Of a stretch of 64,000 bases of DNA, positions 1-11,189 are shown one piece after another. The translations under genes and the position numbers were made by a program. The notes below the pieces were generated by a model. That model was not told where the DNA came from. It made no database searches and saw nothing but the letters and a program-made list of their open reading frames with translations. The DNA comes from Panulirus ornatus. Taxonomy: Eukaryota; Arthropoda; Malacostraca; Decapoda; Palinuridae. Numbering within the stretch: the first letter of the stretch is position 1; each line of letters opens with the position of its first letter. The DNA is taken from NCBI RefSeq assembly GCF_036320965.1, contig NC_092249.1:4451614-4515613 (forward strand). Reading direction: 5' to 3'.

Positions 1-6
1 CGAGAG

Positions 7-110
7 GAAGGATGGAAAAGAAGCGAAGGAAGGATGGAAAACAGGCGAGAAGAAGGATGGAAAAGAAGCGAGAAGAAGGATGGAAAAGAGGCGAGAAGAA
101 GGATGGAAGA
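7..110. repeat. 23-bp purine-rich minisatellite
   Basis: About 4.5 tandem units beginning GAAGGATGGAAAAGAAGCGA, period 23 bp, with single-base differences between units. The array probably continues to the left of the window. The open frame that runs out of it (80-346) has no recognisable protein features and is not called as a gene. Confidence 0.85.
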
Positions 111-338
111 ACGTAGATGGCGACGGAACAGAACAGGCGTGTGATGGAGGGAGGGTCTCGCCGGCGGGAAAGGGACAGAGTTACGGAAGAGAAGCAAATG
201 GAACAGAATCGCCAATGCATGTGAATGATTCATACATTTCACAAGCACGGTTACCTCCAAACAGCCAATATCACGCATTAAAACTCACAGAATTCATCAA
301 CGGTATATCAACTGACTGTAATATTTCTTTCGTGTATC

Positions 339-379
339 TCCCCTGACGATGTGATTATTACACGAAAGTGCACTTGTGA
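339..379 (+). ncRNA. Hammerhead-like ribozyme, repeat copy 1 (degraded helix I)
   Basis: Core order seen: TCCC (339-342), CTGACGA (343-349), helix II TGTGA/TTACA closing a 3-nt loop (350-362), unpaired C363, GAAA (364-367), palindrome AGTGCACT (367-374), predicted cleavage after T375. The fourth base of the hammerhead CUGANGA box varies naturally, so the C at 347 is tolerable. The downstream strand is GTGA (376-379) rather than GGGA, which breaks one helix I pair, so this copy may be weak. The surrounding repeat spans about 296-440 and shares upstream bases (TATCAACTGAC near 304) and downstream bases (CCCCGTGGACTCA near 398) with the other copies before a short (TA)n run. Confidence 0.6.
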
Positions 380-411
380 ACTTAACGCGTTTCATTTCCC
401 CGTGGACTCAC

Positions 412-412
412 A

Positions 413-440
<28 letters not shown>
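412..440. repeat. (TA)n microsatellite at the end of ribozyme repeat copy 1
   Basis: Alternating TA of about 28 bp starts directly after the conserved CCGTGGACTCA segment, the same junction seen in copies 2, 4 and 5. Confidence 0.9.
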
Positions 441-443
<3 letters not shown>

Positions 444-651
444 TCAATCCATCATACATGACATAAAACGAACAATACTGCACAGATTTATTTACTCGAA
501 AAATGCATATAATCCTCTTATCCATTTTTTCCCTCCACTGTATATTTACAGTTGTAAATCCCTCGTTGACCCTCCCGGATAACACGGACATAACATGTTC
601 CAAAATACGTTTACTGTAATATAAACCCGCTAATTTACATAGGCGATGTAT

Positions 652-654
<3 letters not shown>

Positions 655-682
<28 letters not shown>
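655..682. repeat. (GT)n microsatellite
   Basis: Fourteen GT dinucleotides in unique-looking AT-rich sequence. Nothing gene-like lies between 440 and 890. Confidence 0.95.
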
Positions 683-889
683 TCACGGGAAGGGGTGATG
701 ACCCATTTGTGGGGCTCCATCTGCCATCTTGTCTTTTGATCGGACACTATTTCAAAATGTCTCTAATGGTACTTTCATTGCTTTTCTCTTTGCTTGGACT
801 GTTATGTAGGTGATTTCTCCTCCTCATAGTGACACCAGAAATCTTATCGGGTAACGTAAAAACCTTCTTTGGACAATATCAGAACCTCT

Positions 890-1570
890 TCAAGGGCAGT
901 ATATGGGAAAGCCAGATAACAGAAGACCTGATGGTCTATGACGAAGTTATCTGCTGGAGGACAGTAGACAGATAACAAAAGACCTCATGGTATATGACCA
1001 GGTTATCTGCTGGGGGACAGTACATGGGAAAGCCAGATAACACAAGACCTGATGGTCTATGACCAGGTTATCTGCTGGAGGACAGTACATGGGAAGGACA
1101 GATAACACAAGACCTGATGGTCTATGACGAAGTTATCTGCTGGAGGACAGTAGACAGATAACAAAAGACCTCATGGTATATGACGAGGTTATCTGCTGGG
1201 GGACAGTACATGGGAAAGCCAAATAACACAAGACCTGATGGTCTATGACCAGGTTATCTGCTGGAGGACAGTACATGGGAAAGCCAGATAACAGAAGACC
1301 TGATGGTCTATGACGAGGTTATCTGCTGTAGGACAGTAGACAGATAACAGGAGACCTGATGGTCTACGACAAGGTTATCTGCTGGAGGACAGTACATGGG
1401 AAAGACAGACAACAGAAGACCTGATGGTCTATGACGAGGTTATCTGCTGGAGGACAGTAGACAGATAACAAAAGACCTCATGGTATATGACGAGGTTATC
1501 TGCTGGAGGACAGTAGACAGATAACAGAAGACCTCATGGTCTACGACAAGGTTATCTGCTGGAGGACAGA
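890..1570. repeat. Minisatellite with nested palindromes
   Basis: About 11 tandem or near-tandem units of roughly 57-65 bp. Each unit has two nested perfect inverted repeats: outer arms AGATAAC ... GTTATCT and an inner hairpin AGACC-TGAT-GGTCT. Units differ by presence or absence of a short spacer (CAGTACATGGGAAAGC against CAGTAGACAG), giving two length classes that alternate. The array abuts the 62-bp satellite at about 1576. Confidence 0.9.
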
Positions 1571-1575
1571 CGGTA

Positions 1576-4500
1576 CATCTTCTCTCTAACTTGGTTCATT
1601 CTCTCGTCCTCTTCTTTCTAACAGTACATTCTCTCACCATCTTCTCTCTAACTTGGTTCATTCTCTCGTCCTCTTCTTTCTAACAGTACATTCTCTCACC
1701 ATCTTCTCTCTAACTTGGTTCATTCTCTCGTCCTCTTCTTTCTAACAGTACATTCTCTCACCATCTTCTCTCTAACTTGGTTCATTCTCTCGTCCTCTTC
1801 TTTCTAACAGTACATTCTCTCACCATCTTCTCTCTAACTTGGTTCATTCTCTCGTCCTCTTCTTTCTAACAGTACATTCTCTCACCATCTTCTCTCTAAC
1901 TTGGTTCATTCTCTCGTCCTCTTCTTTCTAACAGTACATTCTCTCACCATCTTCTCTCTAACTTGGTTCATTCTCTCGTCCTCTTCTTTCTAACAGTACA
2001 TTCTCTCACCATCTTCTCTCTAACTTGGTTCATTCTCTCGTCCTCTTCTTTCTAACAGTACATTCTCTCACCATCTTCTCTCTAACTTGGTTCATTCTCT
2101 CGTCCTCTTCTTTCTAACAGTACATTCTCTCACCATCTTCTCTCTAACTTGGTTCATTCTCTCGTCCTCTTCTTTCTAACAGTACATTCTCTCACCATCT
2201 TCTCTCTAACTTGGTTCATTCTCTCGTCCTCTTCTTTCTAACAGTACATTCTCTCACCATCTTCTCTCTAACTTGGTTCATTCTCTCGTCCTCTTCTTTC
2301 TAACAGTACATTCTCTCACCATCTTCTCTCTAACTTGGTTCATTCTCTCGTCCTCTTCTTTCTAACAGTACATTCTCTCACCATCTTCTCTCTAACTTGG
2401 TTCATTCTCTCGTCCTCTTCTTTCTAACAGTACATTCTCTCACCATCTTCTCTCTAACTTGGTTCATTCTCTCGTCCTCTTCTTTCTAACAGTACATTCT
2501 CTCACCATCTTCTCTCTAACTTGGTTCATTCTCTCGTCCTCTTCTTTCTAACAGTACATTCTCTCACCATCTTCTCTCTAACTTGGTTCATTCTCTCGTC
2601 CTCTTCTTTCTAACAGTACATTCTCTCACCATCTTCTCTCTAACTTGGTTCATTCTCTCGTCCTCTTCTTTCTAACAGTACATTCTCTCACCATCTTCTC
2701 TCTAACTTGGTTCATTCTCTCGTCCTCTTCTTTCTAACAGTACATTCTCTCACCATCTTCTCTCTAACTTGGTTCATTCTCTCGTCCTCTTCTTTCTAAC
2801 AGTACATTCTCTCACCATCTTCTCTCTAACTTGGTTCATTCTCTCGTCCTCTTCTTTCTAACAGTACATTCTCTCACCATCTTCTCTCTAACTTGGTTCA
2901 TTCTCTCGTCCTCTTCTTTCTAACAGTACATTCTCTCACCATCTTCTCTCTAACTTGGTTCATTCTCTCGTCCTCTTCTTTCTAACAGTACATTCTCTCA
3001 CCATCTTCTCTCTAACTTGGTTCATTCTCTCGTCCTCTTCTTTCTAACAGTACATTCTCTCACCATCTTCTCTCTAACTTGGTTCATTCTCTCGTCCTCT
3101 TCTTTCTAACAGTACATTCTCTCACCATCTTCTCTCTAACTTGGTTCATTCTCTCGTCCTCTTCTTTCTAACAGTACATTCTCTCACCATCTTCTCTCTA
3201 ACTTGGTTCATTCTCTCGTCCTCTTCTTTCTAACAGTACATTCTCTCACCATCTTCTCTCTAACTTGGTTCATTCTCTCGTCCTCTTCTTTCTAACAGTA
3301 CATTCTCTCACCATCTTCTCTCTAACTTGGTTCATTCTCTCGTCCTCTTCTTTCTAACAGTACATTCTCTCACCATCTTCTCTCTAACTTGGTTCATTCT
3401 CTCGTCCTCTTCTTTCTAACAGTACATTCTCTCACCATCTTCTCTCTAACTTGGTTCATTCTCTCGTCCTCTTCTTTCTAACAGTACATTCTCTCACCAT
3501 CTTCTCTCTAACTTGGTTCATTCTCTCGTCCTCTTCTTTCTAACAGTACATTCTCTCACCATCTTCTCTCTAACTTGGTTCATTCTCTCGTCCTCTTCTT
3601 TCTAACAGTACATTCTCTCACCATCTTCTCTCTAACTTGGTTCATTCTCTCGTCCTCTTCTTTCTAACAGTACATTCTCTCACCATCTTCTCTCTAACTT
3701 GGTTCATTCTCTCGTCCTCTTCTTTCTAACAGTACATTCTCTCACCATCTTCTCTCTAACTTGGTTCATTCTCTCGTCCTCTTCTTTCTAACAGTACATT
3801 CTCTCACCATCTTCTCTCTAACTTGGTTCATTCTCTCGTCCTCTTCTTTCTAACAGTACATTCTCTCACCATCTTCTCTCTAACTTGGTTCATTCTCTCG
3901 TCCTCTTCTTTCTAACAGTACATTCTCTCACCATCTTCTCTCTAACTTGGTTCATTCTCTCGTCCTCTTCTTTCTAACAGTACATTCTCTCACCATCTTC
4001 TCTCTAACTTGGTTCATTCTCTCGTCCTCTTCTTTCTAACAGTACATTCTCTCACCATCTTCTCTCTAACTTGGTTCATTCTCTCGTCCTCTTCTTTCTA
4101 ACAGTACATTCTCTCACCATCTTCTCTCTAACTTGGTTCATTCTCTCGTCCTCTTCTTTCTAACAGTACATTCTCTCACCATCTTCTCTCTAACTTGGTT
4201 CATTCTCTCGTCCTCTTCTTTCTAACAGTACATTCTCTCACCATCTTCTCTCTAACTTGGTTCATTCTCTCGTCCTCTTCTTTCTAACAGTACATTCTCT
4301 CACCATCTTCTCTCTAACTTGGTTCATTCTCTCGTCCTCTTCTTTCTAACAGTACATTCTCTCACCATCTTCTCTCTAACTTGGTTCATTCTCTCGTCCT
4401 CTTCTTTCTAACAGTACATTCTCTCACCATCTTCTCTCTAACTTGGTTCATTCTCTCGTCCTCTTCTTTCTAACAGTACATTCTCTCACCATCTTCTCTC

Positions 4501-5074
4501 TAACTTGGTTCATTCTCTCGTCCTCTTCTTTCTAACAGTACATTCTCTCACCATCTTCTCTCTAACTTGGTTCATTCTCTCGTCCTCTTCTTTCTAACAG
4601 TACATTCTCTCACCATCTTCTCTCTAACTTGGTTCATTCTCTCGTCCTCTTCTTTCTAACAGTACATTCTCTCACCATCTTCTCTCTAACTTGGTTCATT
4701 CTCTCGTCCTCTTCTTTCTAACAGTACATTCTCTCACCATCTTCTCTCTAACTTGGTTCATTCTCTCGTCCTCTTCTTTCTAACAGTACATTCTCTCACC
4801 ATCTTCTCTCTAACTTGGTTCATTCTCTCGTCCTCTTCTTTCTAACAGTACATTCTCTCACCATCTTCTCTCTAACTTGGTTCATTCTCTCGTCCTCTTC
4901 TTTCTAACAGTACATTCTCTCACCATCTTCTCTCTAACTTGGTTCATTCTCTCGTCCTCTTCTTTCTAACAGTACATTCTCTCACCATCTTCCCTCTAAC
5001 TTGGTTCATTCTCTCGTCCTCTTCTTTCTAACAGTACATTCTCTCACCATCTTCTCTCTAACTTGGTTCATTCT
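1576..5074. repeat. 62-bp pyrimidine-rich satellite, about 56 copies
   Basis: The period is exactly 62 bp: ACAGTACATT starts at 1621, 1683 and again at 3481, which is 30 units later. Units are almost identical; a T-to-C change near 4992 (TCCCTCTAAC) is one of very few differences. Such homogeneity points to recent expansion or continuing gene conversion, or to assembly smoothing. On the plus strand each unit holds CTAAC-type branch-point-like motifs followed by a pyrimidine tract and TTTCTAACAG, the arrangement of a 3' splice site. No protein frame runs through it. Confidence 0.97.
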
Positions 5075-8035
5075 CACAATTTCAAGATCCCCTACACTCA
5101 TGTCTCTTTCTCCTCCAAACAACTAATCATCAATTCTTGCCTTCTCCAACATCATCCTGCCCTCTTTCTTACATCCACACCTCCTGCCTCAGGCAAGTCC
5201 CTGTACGACAATATGCCACAGAACCACAATCCCTGCCTCTTCTCTAACCCCAGGCCGTGTACCTCCTTTTAACAAATAACCTTCCCAACATACCTGCCAC
5301 CTATTCTTCTTCATTTTCTGTTAGTCTCTTTTTTTCTGTTTCTCATTTAATGCCCATCAATTATCCCCTTTTTTCCTTTCCAATCTCTTGACCATCTCTT
5401 ATACTCAAAGTTTACTTTTCTCTCTCCCGAACAGTGAGTGCTATACCTTCATGCAAATTATCTTTGTAGGTTCTTATAGGTACCCATTCTCTCCTCCATT
5501 TCCACTTCCCAGCTTAAGAAAAGTCACACTCAAATTTCAACCCACAACATTGTCTCCATTCTCTTTCAACTCTCACCTACTAGGTATCCCCTGGGGTTTT
5601 CATATATATTGCATCACTATCAGTCAACCAAATATCAAAATATACTTTGTGATATTTTCTTTACATCTTTAAACTTCTAATACATCAATCCTGTTTTGGA
5701 GCTCACAAACCAATACTACTGCAACTCTAAAATTCACCTTAAAGCAAATTACTTCAGATAACCAAGCCTCTATCATGAAATAATATCTCTAGTTCCGACT
5801 TCTATGCCAACGCTGGATCTTTGTATTCATAAGACATTTCCATCTCTCTCCTCATTCCCAAACCAAAAGTTCTATCTAAACTTACCATCTCATAGTCCTT
5901 CATAACAATTACTCGACCTTTTGTGCGACTGGCCATCCCATTCATACCCATCGTTTATTCTTTATAATCATAACCTAACAACCACTTTCTTCTTATTCTA
6001 TAATCAAAAAGCTTAAGCCTTCTCTCTCTTACAAAACACTACAAATTCATCCTTAACTGTAAGAGTTCTGATACAGATGTTAATTTCAGTCTTGTGACCT
6101 CTCTTTTCTGTACTAATCTTCTCCCAGAAACACTCAATTTTTGTTCAACTATCTATCTCCCTTCAGTGTCTTACTCCACTTGAGATATCAAAAAGCAACA
6201 AGCAAGTTAAATTCAAATTTTTAAAAAAGCTTAAAACTTTAAGAACGAAAATAGCCATTACACTACAATTAGTCGATATATCTTGATAGTCTCATTTGAA
6301 GTTCTTTTGTAATAGGGAAACAGAAAAGTGTTCTGCTTCAATTACACACTACTTCCACTGCTCTCTGATCCTCTTTCTTTCTGGTACTCACCCAATATAC
6401 TAGGTTACATTTCACTATCAGATGAACTCATTTTACACACTATTAACAAAAATAAAAAGCATAAGCACAGCACATGTGAATAAACACAAACACTAGGTGT
6501 AAGACTGGTCAATGGGGGCTTGCTTTCATGTCTGTTGGCCAAGTCATAAACCTGCTACCAAATTTCTCAGTGATTCCTACCTCTGGCAGGCTTGGCATTG
6601 TTGGGCTCCAAATTTTTGCATTACCTATCCTGAGCACATGATCGATCACCTGCTCCAAAACCATGAATTCCTGAATGACATTGTCAGGCCACCATACGAG
6701 CGCATTGCCAACAGATGCAGGAGGGTCAAACAATTCTGATATATCAAAAAAGATTTTTTTGACCTATTGTAAGCTCGTCAATGTCGTGGTGAACGTCACA
6801 TTCTTTTCCAGGCTCACACCCCAATATGTAAACTCCACATTTCCTCATTCATGAGATACATTTCACTCCCTTCATTCTCTTTTAATGAACAAGACAACCC
6901 TAGTTCTCTTAATTTACAACTTTGGAACTTCAATTATATTATTTACACCATCATATATATCTTTCTGCAAGCAAACATCCCTCATTGAAATTTTAGTGAC
7001 ACCTCTCCTTCCATTCCTTGCTGCTCTTGTCCCTCCAAAATATCATGCCTTACTGCATGGACATCTCTATTTTGTAGCACCATAAATGCTGACCACCTAA
7101 TCAACAGTTCATCTCTAATTTCTCTCTCCTACCACTATTCCCAAACCCAAAGGAGACAGTGAACAGTTGTAACAAATCATACTAGCCAATAAACCATGGA
7201 AGCCCATAAGTTAGTTTTATTAGCATGTATCTATGTAACTAAACACAGCTCTTGACCATTTGTGGGGTCAGGAAAACAAAGGGTTCATCAATGATCAAAG
7301 TTAGCAAATATCAAGGTTAATGCCTTTTTGAGAAACGGGGGTTAGGATATAAAGCCTTAGAATTTGACGACCAATACCCTAAGAACAAATATATATCCCT
7401 GCACCTGTATGTAATAAAGATTAACTGTGTGATTGAGAGGAACATAAGTGAGAATAAGTCAAAAACAGGTACTCACCAAATACGTGCACTGAATCCACAC
7501 ACAGACAAAATAAGGAGAAAGGGAGGCCTATTTATTTGATGCATTAGGGGTGGAGACATCATGCACTGATGAGGCAGGTGGTCAAGGAGTTTAGGTGGAC
7601 TCATGCAACAGTGGTGAAGAAGGGGTGGACTTGCAAGGCAAGCGAGGTGAACTTGCGCGACAGCAGGGAGCCAGACGATTCAGGTACAGGAGGAGTGATT
7701 GTAGTCTTACGGAAATATTGGGTGATGGTCCTTTTGTTACTGATACAACAATCTTTCATCATACAACATCCAATATACTATGGTACCATGAATACATTCA
7801 CAGGCTAGAAAAATGTATCCTAAGGTTAGGTCCTTCTAACAATAACTTACTGACATCATTTAAGCAATTCAAAATGACAAACTAGTGGTATAGGTACATT
7901 ACACAACAGGATTCATCTTATCACTGGCAATGGTTCATCAAAAGATGGCAACAGCAGAAGTTCTTTATGCATTAGGTCACTGTCTTGGATCTACATCACC
8001 TCAGAAGTCATACTTGGTCACATGCTTGAAACCTA
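5075..8035. other. AT-rich noncoding stretch, no gene recognised
   Basis: The first 400 bp after the satellite stay pyrimidine-rich and look like diverged repeat DNA. Short open frames on both strands at 6509-6739 overlap each other, show no domain and no supporting splice sites, and are not called. A short frame at 7569-7885 is similarly unsupported. No RNA gene was seen. Confidence 0.5.
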
Positions 8036-8700
8036 GTAGGTAGTAGGTGGTAAGAAGCCACCAACCAAAAAAGTATATTACCTGTACTATGTGCCTGGGT
8101 ACTGGGAGGGTTAGTGACAGTTGAGTAGTTAGCCAGCACTTCAGTGGTTATCATGCTGCACTACTTTGACTCAGGTAGCTGTCTTTTCTTTCTACCTCAC
8201 CCACATGTGGAATGCCAGCATAAAGTCTACAAACATACAATCTCACCTTGTCACACGGAAAACCTTACAATACTTTACTCAAGCAACTCACTCTTCATAA
8301 CTCTAGATTTTCCTGCAGCGAGTGCCTTGTACTAGCCCTGCCGCAGGGCAAAATGGCAGAAGCAGGAACAAACAAGTAGTGGGTATGAATGTTAGAAAGA
8401 AGCATTAGGCAGAGGAAAGAGCTGCAAGTAGTAGTCAGGAACATTAGGTAGAAATAGCTGGCAGGAACATAAGGTAGGAGCCTCTGAAAACACTGCCTCA
8501 GAGTTGCCCTCTGCCAGTGGCCCATTAAGGGTGAGGCATAAAAGGCTACAAAGTGGCACTAAATTTCACCAGTTATGGAAACTTTTGACTGGCCACCCCC
8601 TTGAGGGAGTTCTTGAAGAAAATGGGAGTCAGAAATATAGACATACAGATAAATAGATAGATGGATAGACAGATAGAGAGATAGATAGAACTAGATAATC
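8035..8700 (+). mobile_element. Unclassified interspersed repeat with tetranucleotide tail
   Basis: A low-coding block ends in TGGCCACCCCCTTGAGGGAG (8591-8610), a short spacer, and a (GATA)-type tail (about 8650-8692). The same 3' portion occurs inverted at 10310-10470, including the GGCTAC, TATGGARAC and CCCCYTGRGGGAGTTC blocks, followed by its own GATA-type tail and an ACAAGAGG segment. Two diverged copies with a shared 3' end and simple-sequence tail suggest a retroposed, non-autonomous element. The left boundary is uncertain. No A/B-box tRNA promoter was found, so a tRNA-SINE origin is not supported. Confidence 0.55.
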
Positions 8701-10305
8701 AGAGTCTGCTAACGGAGACAAGAGGAGTTGACTTAATAGAAAATGAAGGAAAAGATTATCACTCATTCCCAGTTCATCAGCAACTCAAATACGAAATACA
8801 GTAACATGAAATAAAATATCCCATACAGTAAATAACCTCTGTAACTTGGAAAAATACCTAACTACTAGCTACTATCTACAAATACAACTACTGTATGTCT
8901 GTGTAAGCAGCATTTGTTGATTTACAAAAGGCATATGCTAAAATCAAGAGGAAAGCAATGTAGGAAGTTCTAACTCTATATGGTGTACATGAAAGACTTC
9001 TCCATCAGCTGCAACAGCAGTATTTTGTGTACTGAAGTGACATGTCAACTTAGCTACTTTATCAGAGATGGTTTAGTATGACTAGAACCCTTTGTTTCAC
9101 TAACACAAATTACATATTGAAGGTGTGTTTAAGTGATGTTGTGGAAGCTGCATGTGCCTGAAACACCATCATAACATTGGGAAGAGAGTAATGATAACAC
9201 AGATACATATATAACAGCCAGAGATTTCTTTCTACTCCAGCCCCTTGTTTCATCAAGTTTTTGGCATTTCAAATTTGACATAAAGTAGTTTATAAATCTT
9301 ACATAACAATTTTTTATAATTTGAAAGCACTATCTGGCCAATTATCTCTTATACTAGCATATTACAGTATGGGTATACTGGTAATGGGAAGTAAGGTACT
9401 TTATAAACAAATGTCAAAACCCAGCTCCTTGACAACAAGCTTAACAACTAAGACATTTCAGCTTTACAGCTAGTAGCACTAAATCATTTTCGGTAAACGA
9501 TGATATTTGGCTTTGATGGAAAACGAATGGTCACCACAAATCTATATAAAACCTACAATACATATATCAAACAACACGTTCTTTTTACATAATTTCATTT
9601 CAAACGAATTTGTATTTCTGTCTTTTCCTCCACTTCCACTGACATAATTGTGGATTAGTGCATACATACATCCTTTTTGGTTATTACATTTGTAGAACAC
9701 AAGTCCTTAGTCCCAACCAACAGTCTAGCAAAATGTAAAAGGGGAAGAAAAAATGGATATGGTACTTCTTATAAGATACAACCTAAAATTTTAGAAATAT
9801 TGGCAAATTATGTTATCCTTAGACAAAATGCAAAGGGAAAAATAAGAGAGTAAGTCTTCCTAAGTGTTCCAGTGGTATAAAGCCTCAAAATATCCTGAAA
9901 AACTGGAAAAATTAAGTGAGAGTAAGAATGGAATACTCATGATACTACAGAAGGCAGTGTACACATTAAAGGTCATTTCAACCATGCACATGGAAACCAA
10001 GAAGAAATACCTGGATTGACAAGGGGTTAAGAGATATATGAGGTATAAGTTTTGAATGTGCTATGGAAAAATTCTGAAACCATCATGTAACTGAACACAA
10101 AACCACAGAGGCTGTCAAAACTGCTTGGTAATTTAGAACATAAGATACAGCATTTTACTCAAGAAAAAGTGACCGTGCTCTAGTCCGAATAAATAGTTAC
10201 TCATGAACTAAAAAAAATCACAGTGGAATCCAGAACACTGGGAAATACAACGATGTAAACTTTGCAGGGATAAGCAACATAATCTGCAATTTTGGCAACA
10301 AGGCA
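8700..10305. other. AT-rich noncoding stretch, nothing recognised
   Basis: About 1.6 kb of AT-rich sequence with no long frame, no splice-flanked exon candidate and no tandem repeat of note. Confidence 0.5.
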
Positions 10306-10309
10306 GCAA

Positions 10310-10470
10310 TGTACAGCGGTGACCTCTTGTCTTCATCATGTACTGGATGACTAATATCAATAGCTCTCTATCTATCCATCTATCTCTATCTCTGACACCT
10401 GTTACCAACTGGAACTCCCTCCAGGGGGTGACCATGGCAGTAGAGTCTCCATAGCTAGTAGCCTTCTCTT
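10310..10470 (-). mobile_element. Truncated inverted copy of the 8.0-8.7 kb interspersed repeat
   Basis: On the minus strand this shows GGCTAC, TATGGAGACTC, CACCCCCTGGAGGGAGTTCC, then a GATA-type microsatellite and GACAAGAGG, in the same order as the element ending near 8700. The 5' part is missing. The 88-codon minus-strand frame here (10208-10474) comes from this repeat. Confidence 0.6.
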
Positions 10471-10824
10471 TCATTTTTATAAATATCCAAAGTACTGGAC
10501 TTTACAATCAAAGACAGAATGTTCACTATGAGAATAATGAATTCCACTCTCTCTAATCTTATTCAACATCTAATTGAATTAATCTGGACAAGTTTTAATG
10601 TCAAAGTGAAATTTCAAGAAACTGATTGGTAATGAATTGCTAAAAAAAATCACAATTATTAATTGAAAATCTTCTATGAATACTGTTAGTATTGTAGAAT
10701 TCTGATTTTGTGGAATAATTTGAAATGACCTCCGAACTGTCAAAAATAGAGTTGAAAGTTCATCAAAAATTGTATATCTACACAAAGGAAAAGGTACATC
10801 ATCCGTAGAGAATCATATTGTATA

Positions 10825-11005
10825 CTAAACATTTTCAAATATGCAACCCCAGCAACCCATGCTAGGGCTCCTGGAAGCTTCAGTTGACTCCTTTGGAGCA
10901 GGAAGTTCAGCAAAACTGTTCTTTTCATCCAATGATGATACAGCCTCAACAGAAGAAGACTTTTTGTGTTCAGAGCAACCATATGCAGGCCGAGTCTGGC
11001 AACAC
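10825..11005 (-). CDS. Candidate terminal coding exon, Cys-containing C-terminus
   Basis: On the minus strand a good 3' splice site (TTTAGCTTACAG) precedes position 11005. The open frame then gives about 60 residues rich in Ser, Glu and Lys, beginning CCQTRPAYGCSEHKK and ending SMGCWGCIFENV before TAG at 10825-10827. Its composition resembles the large exon at 18607-20739 upstream on the same strand, so it may be the last exon of that gene. The phases do not match directly: the large exon ends in phase 1 and this frame needs an incoming phase 2. At least one intermediate exon, not found, would therefore be needed. The paired cysteines near the end could be lipidation sites, which is speculation. 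It could also belong to another gene or be a chance frame. Family not recognised. Confidence 0.4.
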
Positions 11006-11189
11006 CTGTAAGCTAAATGTTGCATCAATTCAAAAGGAAAATGCAGTGAACAGAAAGATGATATACTGGCAAATGCATAACTAATAAGAATGATGGCAGA
11101 GCTTTTCTTCTTAAGTAATAGGAATTGGATATAATATTTCATTTATGATGAATATGATTCTCTACCCTAAAAACTGGATATTATTTATT

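Noticed and set aside
6509..6739. Two overlapping open frames, one on each strand
   Set aside because: No domain, no splice support, and the frames mirror each other; left as unassigned DNA.
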